Shown here: positions 1 through 10,864 of the stretch, one piece after another
How positions within the stretch are numbered: position 1 is the first letter of the stretch
Layout of the letters: each line of letters begins with the position of its first letter
From: Rhyzopertha dominica
Taxonomy: Eukaryota; Arthropoda; Insecta; Coleoptera; Bostrichidae
Assembly: GCA_025024175.1 (NCBI GenBank)
Contig: QCXZ01000001.1
Span: 21,576,001-21,640,000 of the forward strand
Direction: 5' to 3'
Length of the DNA: 64,000 nt
Notes under the pieces: generated by a model
What the model saw: only the letters and a program-made list of their open reading frames with translations
Databases searched by the model: none
Told to the model about the DNA's origin: nothing
Translations under genes and position numbers: made by a program

Positions 1-95
1 CTACAACAACAAGAACAGTATACGTAACAAGGAAAGTGATAATAAAAAGAAAGATCAGTGAAAGTAACAAATGACAACATTAACCCTGAAGAAAA

Positions 96-860
96 TTAAT
101 GTCTCGTATTGCCGCCTCTACTCTTAATAACAGCTTCACATCACTTGCCAATCTGGTCTTGCTCAATGTTGTTCTGTATTTCCATGATTATGTTTTCAAT
201 GTTGTCAAGAGACACAGACTTGTGATTCTAAAGTTGTCTAATGTCTACCCATATTTTAGAGTCTCAGTATCCACCTTATGTAAGTACTCCTGCATTACTT
301 GAGCAACATGCAGTCGTGCATTAGCAAAAAGTTATTGCTGATGTAAGTAGCAAATGGGACAACCTACCGAGATAACATTTCTCTAATATAATGATCACTT
401 GTCAAATTACCTCCATGTAAAGAGAAAAGTTCTGTCTGAGCTGTCAAAGAAATCCTTCAACAAACCATTACAGAACCTCCTTTAAAAGAGGCAATTTATT
501 GAACGTTGCATTATGCATTATGCTATTTGGCCATCGGAGACCTCATACTTGGCCGTCACAGTTGTATAGGCAAAACCTAAATTTGCATCAGTTGTAATTG
601 GTAGTTTCTTCAAAACGTGGAATAATACATATGAGATACTGTTGTATGATGAACTTCCAGCATCTGAGTTATAGTATGATGGACTAATCCTTCGTCAGCC
701 AATTAAATCACTTTTATACATTCATCTTGATTAAAATTTCTTATTTGTTACTCCACATCAAAACACTAACGTATAATTGTTAAAAGAACGTGACCGTTCG
801 TGAATTTGATGGAACACCTCACTTTGACGCATTAAATGATTATATTCCCCTAACACACTA
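96..860 (-). mobile_element. Tc1-like DNA transposon relic (decayed transposase)
   Basis: Read on the minus strand in shifting frames, this stretch gives the end of a Tc1-type DDE transposase. A block near 430-330 reads like GNLTSDHYIREMLSR followed by VVPFATYISNNFLLMHD, the usual approach to the second catalytic Asp. It is followed by a segment like NARLHVAQVMQEYLHKVDTETL. The C-terminus near 130-98 reads VIKSRGGNTRH and then a stop, matching the family's conserved tail. The frame breaks several times and no terminal inverted repeats were found, so it is a dead copy and the upper limit is approximate. The element class is fairly sure; the subfamily is not. Confidence 0.6.
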
Positions 861-2624
861 TTTTTAAAATTGATGTGTATCTCCATTAATAAAGATATTG
901 GCCTGAATTAAAAAAGAAAATGTTCAGGCAGGATAGGGCTACAGTTTAATTACAATTGCCATATGAAGTTTTAGCTGGTGCATCCCTGAGAGTTTTAAAC
1001 TCTACGGAAAAAAAGCATCCTCATTTAAACACCCTGCAGATACTGAAGACTGAAATTTTAGTAAAAATTTCGAAAACAGCATCATTGAAGAGAAATGAAA
1101 CCAAAGATCATCAAAATCAGATTAATGGTGCGTTAATTAATTTTGACACAGTGTATAACAAATTTGATTTTTGAAGTCTATAGTTTTCAAATTTAAACAT
1201 AAAATTTTTATTAGGAAATGTCTATTAGAAATAGCAATTTTAGGACAGAAAAGGCACGTTGCAGTAATTTTGTGATATGTTTTCTAAAACAATGTTCACT
1301 GTCAATAACCATAACTGAATTTTGACTATACTCAACAAACGGGACATTAATTTCTGTGCGAGTCAAAAATAAACCACCACAAATGATTTTTCTAAGTTTT
1401 ACTGCCAAAGTACATAAATTGTAATTTAGCGGAATGTGATTTTAAATTGTGTTGCTCCAACAAAATTCTGATCCTCTCAAGCTTTTGATTAATGAATAAA
1501 ATAAAAGCCATATCGATAAAGCTGTGTCATTGGCATATTACTGAAAGCTATGAACAGATCTAATATTCTCAGCAGTATATGCAGTGTAGGTAAAAATTGA
1601 GGTAAATTCATTAAATATATTTTTAAGTTTCCAAATCTGAATGGGGGAGAATTTGATATCACATTGCCAATAATCACAAATAACTCCAGAATCTACTAAT
1701 AAAGAGTAGGTGGAAATAGACTTTTAAGAATCTCTTTTTAATTACTTAAAAGTTATGTTTAACATTTTTTCTCTATTTGTCTTGGTAATGTTACTGTAAA
1801 ACTAAATAACCTTGAAACATCTTATGTTCTTTCTTCTCTTATTCTTTTTAACACATCAATAAAATGACTCATTTTAGAAGGAGACTAAGATTTCTCAAGA
1901 ACCATTCCAAGATTGATTTATTTATTTATATAGCAATAAAGGACGCCTTTAAGAAAAAGTCTATCTTGATTTCTCGAAAAAAATTAAATAAGATATAAAT
2001 TTTTTCATTATATTCTGTGCACTGTTATTAAAAAAAACAAGGTGAAAATCCATTTTGAAATTATTGCCAAAATAATAAACGCCACACATAACCGAGCGAC
2101 AATCTGATTTATTTAATAATAATTCAATTTAATTTACACAGCTTAATGAATTTAATAATCTGTTATAGTTGACAGCTGTTATTGCTTGTGATAAAAATAA
2201 TTGTTAAACTACTGAAAAAATTATAAGCACAGTCCAAAGAATTCTTGCAAACCTTTAAACTAAAATAAATACCATTGTCACATTTACTTTCATCTTGCAT
2301 AGTCTACCATATTTTAAGCTTAAACCATTGAGTTTATTTATTATATTATAATCAAGGCTTAAACTAACATTAAAGTAATATTAAACATAACAGATAAGAT
2401 GTTTCATTTTTCTGCTATAAAGTTTTGAGCTTGCATGAGTTTAAAAAATTGTGTTAATTTTACTGGTCATTAAATAGTGCAAGTAAAATTGAATAAATAA
2501 GGTAGTTCCCTGGTTGTGTGTGGTTTGTATACTATTTTGCCAATAATTTCGATACTTTTTATAAATCATATTATCCTTTTTAATTTTTTCAAGAAATGAA
2601 GGTTTGAATGACATTTTATTAATG
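861..2624. other. AT-rich intergenic stretch, nothing recognised
   Basis: Very AT-rich sequence with short open frames only. No splice-bounded coding block, RNA gene or element terminus was recognised. It ends at the target-site duplication of the BEL/Pao element. Confidence 0.5.
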
Positions 2625-2629
2625 GTGCC

Positions 2630-2835
2630 TGTTTTGATTTATTGCTGCTGATAACTGCCTTTTGCAGTTATTGCACTTGTACTAGTACGAAAAATGAATT
2701 AAAGAACACTGCGTTCCAACAAGCATTTATTCTCACGCCATTACAGAACTTCAAATATCGTATGAACTACATTTACAAAATATCTACGAACCGTTAGATC
2801 TAATAAACGCGGTGACAAGTGATCCAAACCGAACA
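2630..2835 (-). repeat. 3' LTR of the BEL/Pao element
   Basis: The second 206-bp LTR copy. The short G-rich tract at 2836-2846, reading CCGGGGGTA on the minus strand just before the LTR, is the probable polypurine tract priming plus-strand synthesis. Confidence 0.95.
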
Positions 2836-2896
2836 TACCCCCGGCTTTGAAAGGGTTAACTTTCAATGACATATAAAATTAAGAAGGTAGGGTACT

Positions 2897-4342
2897 TTAC
2901 TGAGTGTCTGCGTTCAAGCTTTCTCGTTTATTCAGATAGTCGGTATTTGGGTTTTCCACTGGCAAAACACAGATTTTCGCACAGGCACGTTTCACCACAC
3001 CACTTCCAGTCTGTATGGAGGCTACCCTGGTGATTCCATCTGCTCCTGGATGCAGCTGGATGACTCTGCCAAGTTTCCACTGTAGAGGTGGTGTGACATC
3101 GCTCTTAATAACGACCAGTGAGCCTAGTTGTAGGCCCGGTTGTTGCACCTTCCATTTGGTGCGTGTTTGGAGCTCGGTGATGTATTCTTTTGTCCAGCGG
3201 GACCAAAAGTGCTGTTCAATGTTCTGTAAGAGCTGAAACCTGGACAGCCTTGTAATCGGGACATCACGGAGATCTGGATCTGGCAATGCAGTTGCCGCTC
3301 GTCCAAGCAGGAAATGTGCTGGAGTTAGGGCTGATAGATCGGAANGGTCGGAGGAAATAGGAGTCAATGGTCTTGAATTGAGTATTGCCTCTATTTCTAC
3401 TAGTACTGTGTACAGTTCTTCAAAGGTCAATTTTGTGTTCCCTATGACTCTAGTTAAGTCTCTTTTGGCGGCTTTAACTCCAGCCTCCGAGATTCCACCA
3501 AAGTGAGGGGAAAGAGCAGGGATGAATTTCCAATTTACACCCGTATTAGAAATGCTTTCTTGTAATTCAACCGAATTTGTGTTGAGAAATTTAGACAGTT
3601 CATGTAATTCAGAATGAGCCCCGACAAAATTTGTTCCGTTGTCAGAATACATTTCTTGCGGTTTGCCGCGGCGGGAAACAAAACGTCGAAAAGCTGCAAT
3701 GAAAGCCTCTGTTGNAAGATTGCTCACTTCCTCAACATGGACTGCCTTGGTGGCAAAACAAATGAATAGTGCTATGTAGGCCTTGCAAATCTTGGCACCT
3801 TTACCAGATTTGGTTTTTATTAAGATTGGCCCAGCATAATCTACTCCGGTTGTATTGAATGGTGGAGCTGGTGTCACCCTAGTTTTAGGAAGACTACCCA
3901 TTATATTAATGTGTTGGGTAGGTTTGCATCTGAAACACCGTACGCAGGAATGCACTACGTGTTTGGCTAAATTTTTCCCTGACAGAGGCCAGAAACGTTG
4001 GCGTATTGAACAAACGAGTTGCTGGGAACCAGCATGCAATAATCGTACATATTCATGATTAAACAAAAGCTTTGTTAGATGATGTTTGCTTGAAATGACT
4101 GCAGGGTGTTTAGTGTTAAAATTCATTGAAGATAATTGCAACCGCCCTCCTACTCGAACGATTCCTTTGGCATCCAAAAAGGGGTTTAGCGAAAGTAATT
4201 TTAATTTCTTCTCAATAGGTTTGTTTCTCTCCAAGGCGTGAAGTTCCTCTGGGAAGCTCGCCTTTTGTGCAATTTTGAAAAGAAAATACAATGAACTTGT
4301 AAGCTCTTCAGAGGTTAAAGTACCTTTTCTTCTGTTGACCGG
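2897..4342 (-). pseudogene. BEL/Pao integrase with C-terminal DUF5641 region
   Basis: Apart from the stop at its upstream end and two codons with N, this frame is open for about 480 codons. The N-terminus holds the H2C2 zinc-binding module (HAGSQQLVCSIRQRF ... CVRCFRCKP). The catalytic core follows with the first Asp in GVDYAGPI, the second in MYSDNGTNFVGA and the Glu in FGGISEAGVKAAKR, so the DDE triad is present. A long C-terminal part with PLQWKLGRVIQLHPGADG matches the DUF5641 region of BEL integrases. In the family it inserts element cDNA into the genome. It has no start of its own and would normally be released from the polyprotein. Confidence 0.88.
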
Positions 4343-5510
4343 CTATGCTTTGCAATTGAAAACGAAACGATGAACATATGCCGTAACACGTTGAAATTTG
4401 GTCAACTTGGAAAACTTATGAATGTCCAAAATTGGCTGAGTTTGAAATGCTGAAAGAACTACTTTCTGCTTTCTAAGTTCAGGTACGTCATCAATGGATT
4501 TAAACGAACTGCAAGGCCAATTTGATTTATGTTCGATAAGCCAATCAGGCCCGTGCCACCACAACTTAGAGTCTGCAAGTGCTTGTGGATGTAGCCCTCG
4601 CGAAAGCAAATCTGCAGGATTTTGTGATGTTTGAATGTAACACCAATCATCAGGGTTGGTTAGCTCTTGTATTTGCGCAACTCTGTTCTGGACAAATACC
4701 TGTAGTTTGTTTGGAGGAGTCTGAATCCATGCTAAGCACACCTTTGAATCACACCATAGATGTGTTTTGCTGAAGGAGATAGTCATAGCAGCTTTTACCT
4801 TGGTAAGTAATCGCACGAGAAGCAAAGCTCCACATAATTCAAGCTTGGGCACAGTTAGTGATTTTAAGGGAGCCACCTTTGTCTTTGAACACAAAAGACT
4901 AACTTCAGTTTTTCCAGAAGAGGATATGGATCGTAAGTATATGCATGCGCCATAGGCTTCTATGGACGCGTCGGAAAAACCCATGAATCTCTACTTCCTG
5001 ACATTGAGGAAGTAGTACATGCCTAGGTATTCTTAAAGAATTTAGAACAGGAAGTTGTTCACGGAATTTTAACCATTGTGAATGAAGGTCAGATGGCAAA
5101 GATTCATCCCATTGGAGTTTGTGTAACCAAAGGGACTGAAGAAAAATCTTTCCTATTATAATGCATGGTCCCAAAAGACCTAAAGGGTCGAAGATTTGAG
5201 CTATATCTGAAAGAACTGTACGTTTAGTAAGTGGTCTATTTAAGGAAGGAACACTGATGGTATACTTTAAGTGATCGGATGAAAAACACCAAACTAAGCC
5301 TAGTGTTTTTGTACCTTCTTTATCACCGATTTTTAAAATTGCAGCTTGATTTTTCTCTTTAACATGATCAAGAACTCGTTTGCTGTTGGAAGCCCATTTT
5401 TGAAGCGGCACAGATGGAACGTTAAGCATGTGGCCAAGATTCAAATATTCATTTAGGAAATCAGAATATGCTGTCTTTAAATTTGGATTTTTTTCAAGCT
5501 TACTCTCCAT
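4343..5510 (-). pseudogene. BEL/Pao reverse transcriptase remnant and RNase H
   Basis: This part reads from the RT N-terminus (NPNLKTAYSDFLNEYLNLGHM) straight into sequence that normally follows the palm and YVDD site (PLQKWASNSKRVLDHV). The fingers and palm core, several hundred bases in an ordinary BEL element, is therefore absent, although the reading frame is continuous across the join. Downstream are the RT thumb region (LTKRTVLSDIAQIFDPLGLLGP) and an RNase H segment starting GFSDASIEAYGACIYLRS. Between them, near 4980, an extra T in a T run shifts the frame. An in-frame TAG at 4345-4343 separates this part from integrase. Confidence 0.85.
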
Positions 5511-6503
5511 TGAATAGAAACGCTTTTCTGCAACTTCTCTTGAATCGCTTAAGACAGATGGATTTTGTTTGAGAGGAATGTTGACAAAAAATCGTCCATT
5601 TATGTCTCTTTTTGTGGTATTGGTGAAAATAGTCTCACATAGTTGTTCTTCCTGGGAATACTTAATTTCTTCTCTTCCTTCTACGTTTTCGGTCTCCCAA
5701 AATTTAGAGAGAAGTGTATGAAGTTTTGTATTGAACGCAACTGAACAGCTGGTTTTAGAAGAAGCCCTTGTTGAGTGAAATGGACCTGATAAGACTCATC
5801 CAAAGACAGTTTTTTGCAAAACAGGTAGTTTAGGCCCAAGATGAATTTGGCCGATGCATAGCAGGCTATAAAACAGCTCTGCTCCAAGAAGAAGGTCAAT
5901 GTTTCCACCTTTGTAAAAAGAGGGATCTGCTAAAGTTATGTTTGAAGGAATATTTAATTCTGAGATTTCTAGGATCTGATTAGGAAGACTTTCGTTTATT
6001 ACTGGTAAAATCAAACAAGAAACTGTAGTACTGAATGAAGTATGTAACGATTCTACCATTAGTTTGCATTGTTCATTTATCTGGGAAGAGGCTTGACCAA
6101 TTCCTGCAATGGTCATGCTAATTGCATTTGTTTCTAGTCTTAGTTTTTCACATAAGTTCTTTGTTATGAAGTTGGACTGCGATGCAGAGTCTAATAGTGC
6201 TCTACAAGTATGAAATTTACCATCACTGTCTTTCACTTGGACTAGCGCAGTAGAAAGAAAAACATTGTTTACATTTTTATTAGGAAAGGTTCTTGTTGTA
6301 CCCGTGAAAGTTTCCGCTTCTTCTGTACGAACAGAAGTTGGTTGGTTTGCACTTTGAATTGTATTTTGAGAAGAATTTTGATTAGAATTTGAATGCATGA
6401 ATTCATTATGCAAAATGGTGTTATGTTTTTTGTTGCATTTTTTGCAGTTACCTGCCAAACAATTTTTTGTTGGATGAACACCACGAAGGCAATTTATGCA
6501 CAA
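5511..6503 (-). pseudogene. BEL/Pao zinc knuckle, aspartic protease and start of RT
   Basis: The frame opens with Cys/His zinc-knuckle spacing (CINCLRGVHPTKNC, then CKKCNKKHNTILH). It continues into a DUF1758-type retropepsin with the active-site segment RALLDSASQSNFI, where DS stands in the position of the usual catalytic D-[ST]-G, and later LLLGAELFYSLL. Near 5796 a TGA falls where the family normally has FGW. Beyond it the frame continues with sequence like LSKFWETENVEGREEIKYS, the linker and N-terminal part of the reverse transcriptase. In the family the protease cleaves the Gag-Pol precursor. The internal stop disables the read-through product. Confidence 0.8.
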
Positions 6504-6541
6504 TTTTTTGTTATGAATTTGAGATATTTTCTCTTCACCTG

Positions 6542-8104
6542 TTAATTTGAGGAATTCACTGCAACTTTGTATGAAATGATTTTTCTTTTTGCAAAATGTA
6601 CAAAAGTAATTAGGTTTTGACTCACAATTACTTTGGTATGCATGTGAATGGTGAGAGGAATGTATGCTTTTGTTTCCTTTGGAGTAGAAATGTTTTCTAA
6701 GAAATCTGCCCTATTTTTGAGAAACTCTTTGAAGTCTTGTAATGTGGGTCTGCAAGAGTTGGAACTTTCTGTTTTTAATGTAACCTTTTTGATTTCCCAC
6801 TCCTTTGAAGTCACCTTATCCAATTTATTACTTAGAATATAAATTAGAAGGGTGTCCCAATATTGCACGGGTTCTTTTAAGGATTGTAATGATCTTACAT
6901 GTTTTGAAATGTTATCTATCATTTTTCGTAACTCATTTGCAGATTCTCTTGTTAGTATAGGTAAAAATACCTCCATGGGAATCCTGCCGACAACATTTTT
7001 CTAACCTTGGTATCCTGACCGTTTCCGCACTCTACATAAAGGAGTGCCTTCTCTATGCAAGACAACATAGGGAGGAACTTATCTCTCATGAAGAAATCCA
7101 CCAATACAACACAAGAAATAGAACTATGCTAGTAATGCTACAACACCATCTGCAGTTAACACACAGAAGTTTTATAGTAACAACAACAAAAATCTACAAT
7201 CATTTGCCACATACAATAAAGGATCTACCATTAAAAAAATATAAAGCTGAAATACACAAAATGCTAGTANCTATATGCCCGTACAGCTTGGAGGAATATT
7301 TAGCCTACAAATGGAAATTTATACATATCTCTATAATGTACATACTATGTGTTCATGCCTTTTTGACGATGCTAAAGCTGTAAGCTATTAAAAGCAAATA
7401 AAGTCTATTATTATTATTATTATTATTAAATCGAAAATTGCCTTTACATGGTTGTTTATTAAAACATTTTCATTGTTGTATCTAGAAAGTAACGTGTCCC
7501 ATGCGATTTTGTAATTTTCCGCAGAAAACTCTATAGATCGTATTACCTGGGATGCACCACCATCCAATGCAGCTCTTAAGTAGTGGAACTTTTGAACATT
7601 ACTGATTGTTTGATTTGAATTAATAAGGCTATTATCAAATGTGTCCCTAAATTCCAACCAGTTTTCGTACTGCCCTGCAAATTTGGGAAGGTTAATCTGA
7701 GGCAATTTAATGTTATTTGAATATGAATTTTCGGCTACTTCTGGAATGCATGAACTTTGCAAATTTTCGCGAGGTTGAGTGACCGTTCGAAAGTCGTTAA
7801 TGAATTTTTTGGCGTTTGCCACTAATGAAAAATATGTGTTTTCGAAAGCATCTCTATCGGACAAATGTTCTTCACCGTCTTCGCATTTTAATTCTATTTC
7901 TTCTTGAACTTGATCGAATTCTTCTAACAATTTTTCAAATTTTTCAAGTCTTAATTCCAATTCAATAACTTGTGACTCATGCAAATTCGTTAATGGAATT
8001 CTTGCAGCGGAGGTTTGAAGCTCTACAAAGTGTTTTTCAAATAACGTTTGTTTTTTCTTGATTGCACCTCTCTTTTTAATTAGTTCTTTTAAATCTTTAG
8101 ACAT
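6542..8104 (-). pseudogene. BEL/Pao gag, split by a non-LTR insertion
   Basis: The gag start is the ATG at 8104-8102 (protein MSKDLKELIKKRG...). The first part is a lysine/glutamate-rich coiled-coil region. It leads into a DUF1759-type capsid domain containing LPKFAGQYENWLEFRDTFD and later NNHVKAIFDL. That frame then runs into a run of isoleucines encoded by the ATT tail of an inserted element (7407-7428). Gag resumes near 6970 with PILTRESANELRKMIDNISKHV and continues to a frameshift near 6650, after which the Cys-rich nucleic-acid-binding part follows in another frame. In the family this protein forms the particle that packages element RNA. The insertion and frameshift make it non-functional. 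Confidence 0.85.
6975..7428 (+). mobile_element. 5'-truncated non-LTR retrotransposon 3' end inserted in gag
   Basis: On the plus strand the insert encodes the C-terminal tail of a non-LTR reverse transcriptase: a segment like LTVSALYIKECLLYARQ, then a Tyr-Asn-Thr-Arg-Asn motif, then KIYNHLPHTIKDLPLKKYKAEIHKML. This is the common tail of Jockey/CR1-like elements. It ends in an (ATT)n tail at 7407-7428, after which gag resumes. There is no convincing long target duplication; at most a few bases (taaa) repeat. The 5' junction is placed only to within about 15 bp. Confidence 0.75.
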
Positions 8105-8345
8105 ACTGTATGAATTAAGCACAAAACAAGTATCTATGAATATTTGTATGAAACAGAGACGTACTCTCAGGAATAGTTTGTTAATTGAATGAAAGTAAGG
8201 AAGCTTGGACTTACGTACATTGAACGTAGCGATGAAAATGTGTTTGAATTGTCGGCGCTCGTTCCCGCTGTTGAGCACGNGCGGCGACGCAGAAATGCCC
8301 NTGGAATTTTCACATCGCTAGCACTCGTCCGGTGTTGGTATGAAN
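8105..8345 (-). other. Untranslated leader of the BEL/Pao element
   Basis: Sequence between the primer site and the gag start codon, including GC-rich segments and several N bases. No conserved frame is seen. By position it would be the 5' leader containing any packaging signal. Confidence 0.5.
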
Positions 8346-8363
8346 ATCCGGCTCGAAGGACCA
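8346..8363 (-). promoter_or_regulatory. Primer binding site complementary to tRNA-Tyr
   Basis: One base inside the 5' LTR, the plus strand reads atccggctcgaaggacca. From general knowledge this is the 3' end of insect tRNA-Tyr including its CCA tail. The minus-strand genomic RNA would therefore pair with tRNA-Tyr over 18 nt to prime reverse transcription. An N lies just beyond the match at 8345. Confidence 0.85.
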
Positions 8364-8364
8364 A

Positions 8365-8570
8365 TGTTTTGATTTATTGCTGCTGATAACCGCCTTTNGC
8401 AGTTATTGCACTTGTACTTGTACGAAAAATGAATTAAAGAACACTGCGTTCCAACAAGCATTTATTCTGACGCCATTACAGAACTTCAAATATCGTATGA
8501 ACTACATTTACAAAATATCTACGAACCGTTAGATCTAATAAACGCGGTGACAAGTGATCTAAACCGAACA
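8365..8570 (-). repeat. 5' LTR of the BEL/Pao element
   Basis: Direct repeat of 206 bp, TG...CA, matching the copy at 2630-2835 apart from four substitutions and one ambiguous base. It is the 5' LTR because gag begins on its inner side, reading on the minus strand. Confidence 0.95.
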
Positions 8571-8575
8571 GTGCC

Positions 8576-8902
8576 CTCTACTGCCATTTAGATAATTCGT
8601 TTGTGGAACAGTTTATGATAAATCTCAATCTTGTAGAGGTTAAGCAAGGTTATTTAACTTTTCAGTATCTTACCATGGAAGCAAGCAAAAAAGAGTCAAA
8701 GGATTGTAATATAGTATAGTTTTTAACAATATAGTGATTAGTCTTGCAATTAGTATACCTACATGTTTCATATTTTGACTGAATATTGCCTCCAATTTGA
8801 CATAAGCTATTAAATCCAATGTGCAATAGGTATATATTATTTATATAGCTCAATATTTTTCTATATTTATCCATTTATTGATTGGAGATTTTTCTGTTGC
8901 AG
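8576..8902. other. AT-rich flank upstream of the midasin-like exon
   Basis: This stretch separates the BEL target duplication from the midasin-like exon. Its last 20 bases form a pyrimidine-rich tract ending gttgcag, a good splice acceptor. Nothing else was recognised. Confidence 0.5.
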
Positions 8903-9031
8903 GTTGGAAAGTCAGATTCTGGAAAAACTGGTATAATAAAAACTTTGGCCAGTATTGCAGAGAAGCCCCTTCACATATTACCAGTTACTTCAGCAATGGA
9001 CACAACAGATATCCTAGGAGGATTTGAACAG
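8903..9031 (+). CDS. Single midasin-like exon (AAA+ Walker A segment)
   Basis: An open 129-bp block (43 codons, phase 0) bounded by a good acceptor (ttgcag) and donor (caggtag). It encodes VGKSDSGKTGIIKTLASIAE and then LHILPVTSAMDTTDILGGFEQ. GKSDSGKT fits the Walker A pattern GxxxxGKT. The following T/SAMDTTDILGGFEQ block is characteristic of an AAA+ unit of midasin (MDN1/REA1), a giant nucleolar/nucleoplasmic ATPase that removes assembly factors from pre-60S ribosomes. No neighbouring midasin exon was found within about 9 kb on either side. It may be one exon of a gene with very long introns, a stray duplicated exon or an assembly join. The BEL element lies directly upstream. Confidence 0.6.
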
Positions 9032-9235
9032 GTAGAATTTTTTTTTAAATTTTTGTGGTATATTACAAATTACTTAATCCATAAAACTAATGTCCCCTTA
9101 AGGCTTATAGTCAATACTATTAGAAGCCTTTGTTACAAATTAGGAAAATTTTGTGCTAACTATTTAAAGCCTTATGTAGCAAATGTAGTTTCATCAATAA
9201 TTTTCAAGAATTTATTGACATTATAAAAAGTTTGA

Positions 9236-9777
9236 GTGTTTTGGAAACTGATATTTAAATTGGTTTTGACCTGGTTTCTTTATTTACGAAAGTACCCATA
9301 CCTGAAAAAATAGATGTTATCAANTCCAATCCTACTAGAGGTGCCCTAGGTGATAGGATACTCGAATTATTTGAGCAGTTAAAATCTACTTATTTCTTAT
9401 GAAATGTTAATTTTACATCCTCATCCAACGGATGGAAAGTATTATATTGTAAAAATAAAATGTGAAAAATTTTTATTTGCTAAAATGCTGAAAAACGTCC
9501 AAAAACAAAATTTGAGCAAAAAAATTTCTTGTCTGTGTGTCTCGGTCTGTGTGTGAACGTGTTTAAAAGGACACATAGATGGTACTAGGCTACTACTCAT
9601 ATTTAATTAACGCATGATGGACTTTCATAAAACAAAATTTTTGTACACAGAAAGATATTACAAAGTCTAATAAAAGAAGCTTTAGAAATTTCTAGAAATA
9701 CTAATAATTTAATTAGGGATAGTGGAACTTATGAGTTGGGTGATATTTTTGTTAGGCTATTTTGTAGTTTTCTTTAA
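9236..9777 (+). mobile_element. Penelope-like element relic, RT and endonuclease fragments
   Basis: Near 9265-9400 the plus strand reads like LDLVSLFTKVPIPEKIDVI followed by a segment with GALGDRILELFEQL. This is the palm-proximal block of Penelope-like reverse transcriptase. Near 9650-9775 another frame reads SLIKEALEISRNTNNLIRDS and GTYELGDIFVRLF before a stop at 9775-9777, which is the C-terminal tail beyond the GIY-YIG endonuclease. The middle is missing and the frame is broken. A sister fragment of the same tail lies at 32804-33030 on the minus strand. Confidence 0.6.
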
Positions 9778-10864
9778 TGCAGTAGTTCATCTATTTCTAA
9801 TAGGTAGTTCCTTTTTCCTCGATCGGTTAAAAATTTTATCAGGTTGCCAGTTTGATTCTACGATGTCTCTCTTCCTTGATTTGTTTATTTGCTTTCAAAA
9901 TTTTGTTTGAACTCATGCTAGACTATTTTTTGAGGTTCTCTTACTTGACAAAAATTTTACTGATATTTTTTTTTAACATGATAATAAAATTATTTATACA
10001 GTATGTCTGCATAAGACGACATAATTTTCAGTGGACATCCACTTACAGCAGTTGCATAAATTAAAGAATAATAGATATATTAGCAAAATAATGATTTCCG
10101 TGTAATGCCTTAATTTAACAAGAAATAAGGTAATTTCATTATTATTGATGGATTAAAATACTCAAAAATATATTCCCAGTTGAACTGTTGAATTGTTTTT
10201 AAACTAGTCTCTGATACGCTGAGAAAGTTGTAGTTTTATTGGAGTAATACTCATGTGGTTCTTATTGGTGTTGTACTACATAATATAATAGAAATACATA
10301 CTTCAGTGAGTGTAGGTTTATTGGATGACCTATCTACATGTCCTATTTTACATACACTTAACTAAGTGGACACAGAGTGGTTGAATTGCTTAAGATATCG
10401 CTTTAAATGTTATCATTATTGTAAAATTATTCACATCTCCTTATTTATACATTTTATACAACGAAATATATTTAGGCACATCATAGGTTAGTTATTAACA
10501 TTTACCTGATTTATTATTCATAAATTGTAGTCAAAAATTCGTGCATTCTACTGACATAGTGCACCTGTACTACTTTGCAGAACTAGCAATTCAGACTTGC
10601 ACGGTTCGATTGTAAATAACAAACCCTCTAAGTACATTAATTAGTGTAGATAAACTATTCTTTAGAGATAGATCAGTGCTTTGCTCTGACAGTAGCTTCA
10701 ACATTGATATATTCTTTTATAAATACCAACGTTCCTATTAACAGTATATCAATTCCTATTGTTAGGCTCTCAAACATCGCGCTTAACAGCTAATAATTGA
10801 TCTGATTTATTCACGTCACAAGTATTAGCACAGTCCTTTGCAAGCTTCAGTTTCTAAATTCTTG
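9778..10864. other. AT-rich non-coding stretch
   Basis: Only short open frames occur and no domain is recognisable. The first few hundred bases may still belong to the Penelope-like relic upstream. Confidence 0.45.

Larger units (their letters stand above)
2625..8575 (-). mobile_element. BEL/Pao LTR retrotransposon, defective, with target-site duplication
   Basis: This is a complete but dead LTR retrotransposon on the minus strand. Both LTRs are 206 bp, start TG and end CA. The insertion is flanked by a 5-bp duplication, GTGCC, at 2625-2629 and 8571-8575, a size usual for BEL/Pao. In transcription order it holds the 5' LTR, a tRNA-Tyr primer site, gag, zinc knuckles and aspartic protease, remnants of reverse transcriptase, RNase H, integrase and the 3' LTR. 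There is no envelope frame. Damage includes a non-LTR element inside gag, several frameshifts, at least two in-frame stops and loss of the RT catalytic core. The LTRs differ at four readable positions, so insertion was fairly recent relative to the other relics here. Confidence 0.93.

Noticed and set aside
3015..4058. Plus-strand frames inside the BEL element (for example 3015-3236 and 3855-4058)
   Set aside because: They are antisense shadows of the integrase frame, which shows clear domain content on the minus strand.
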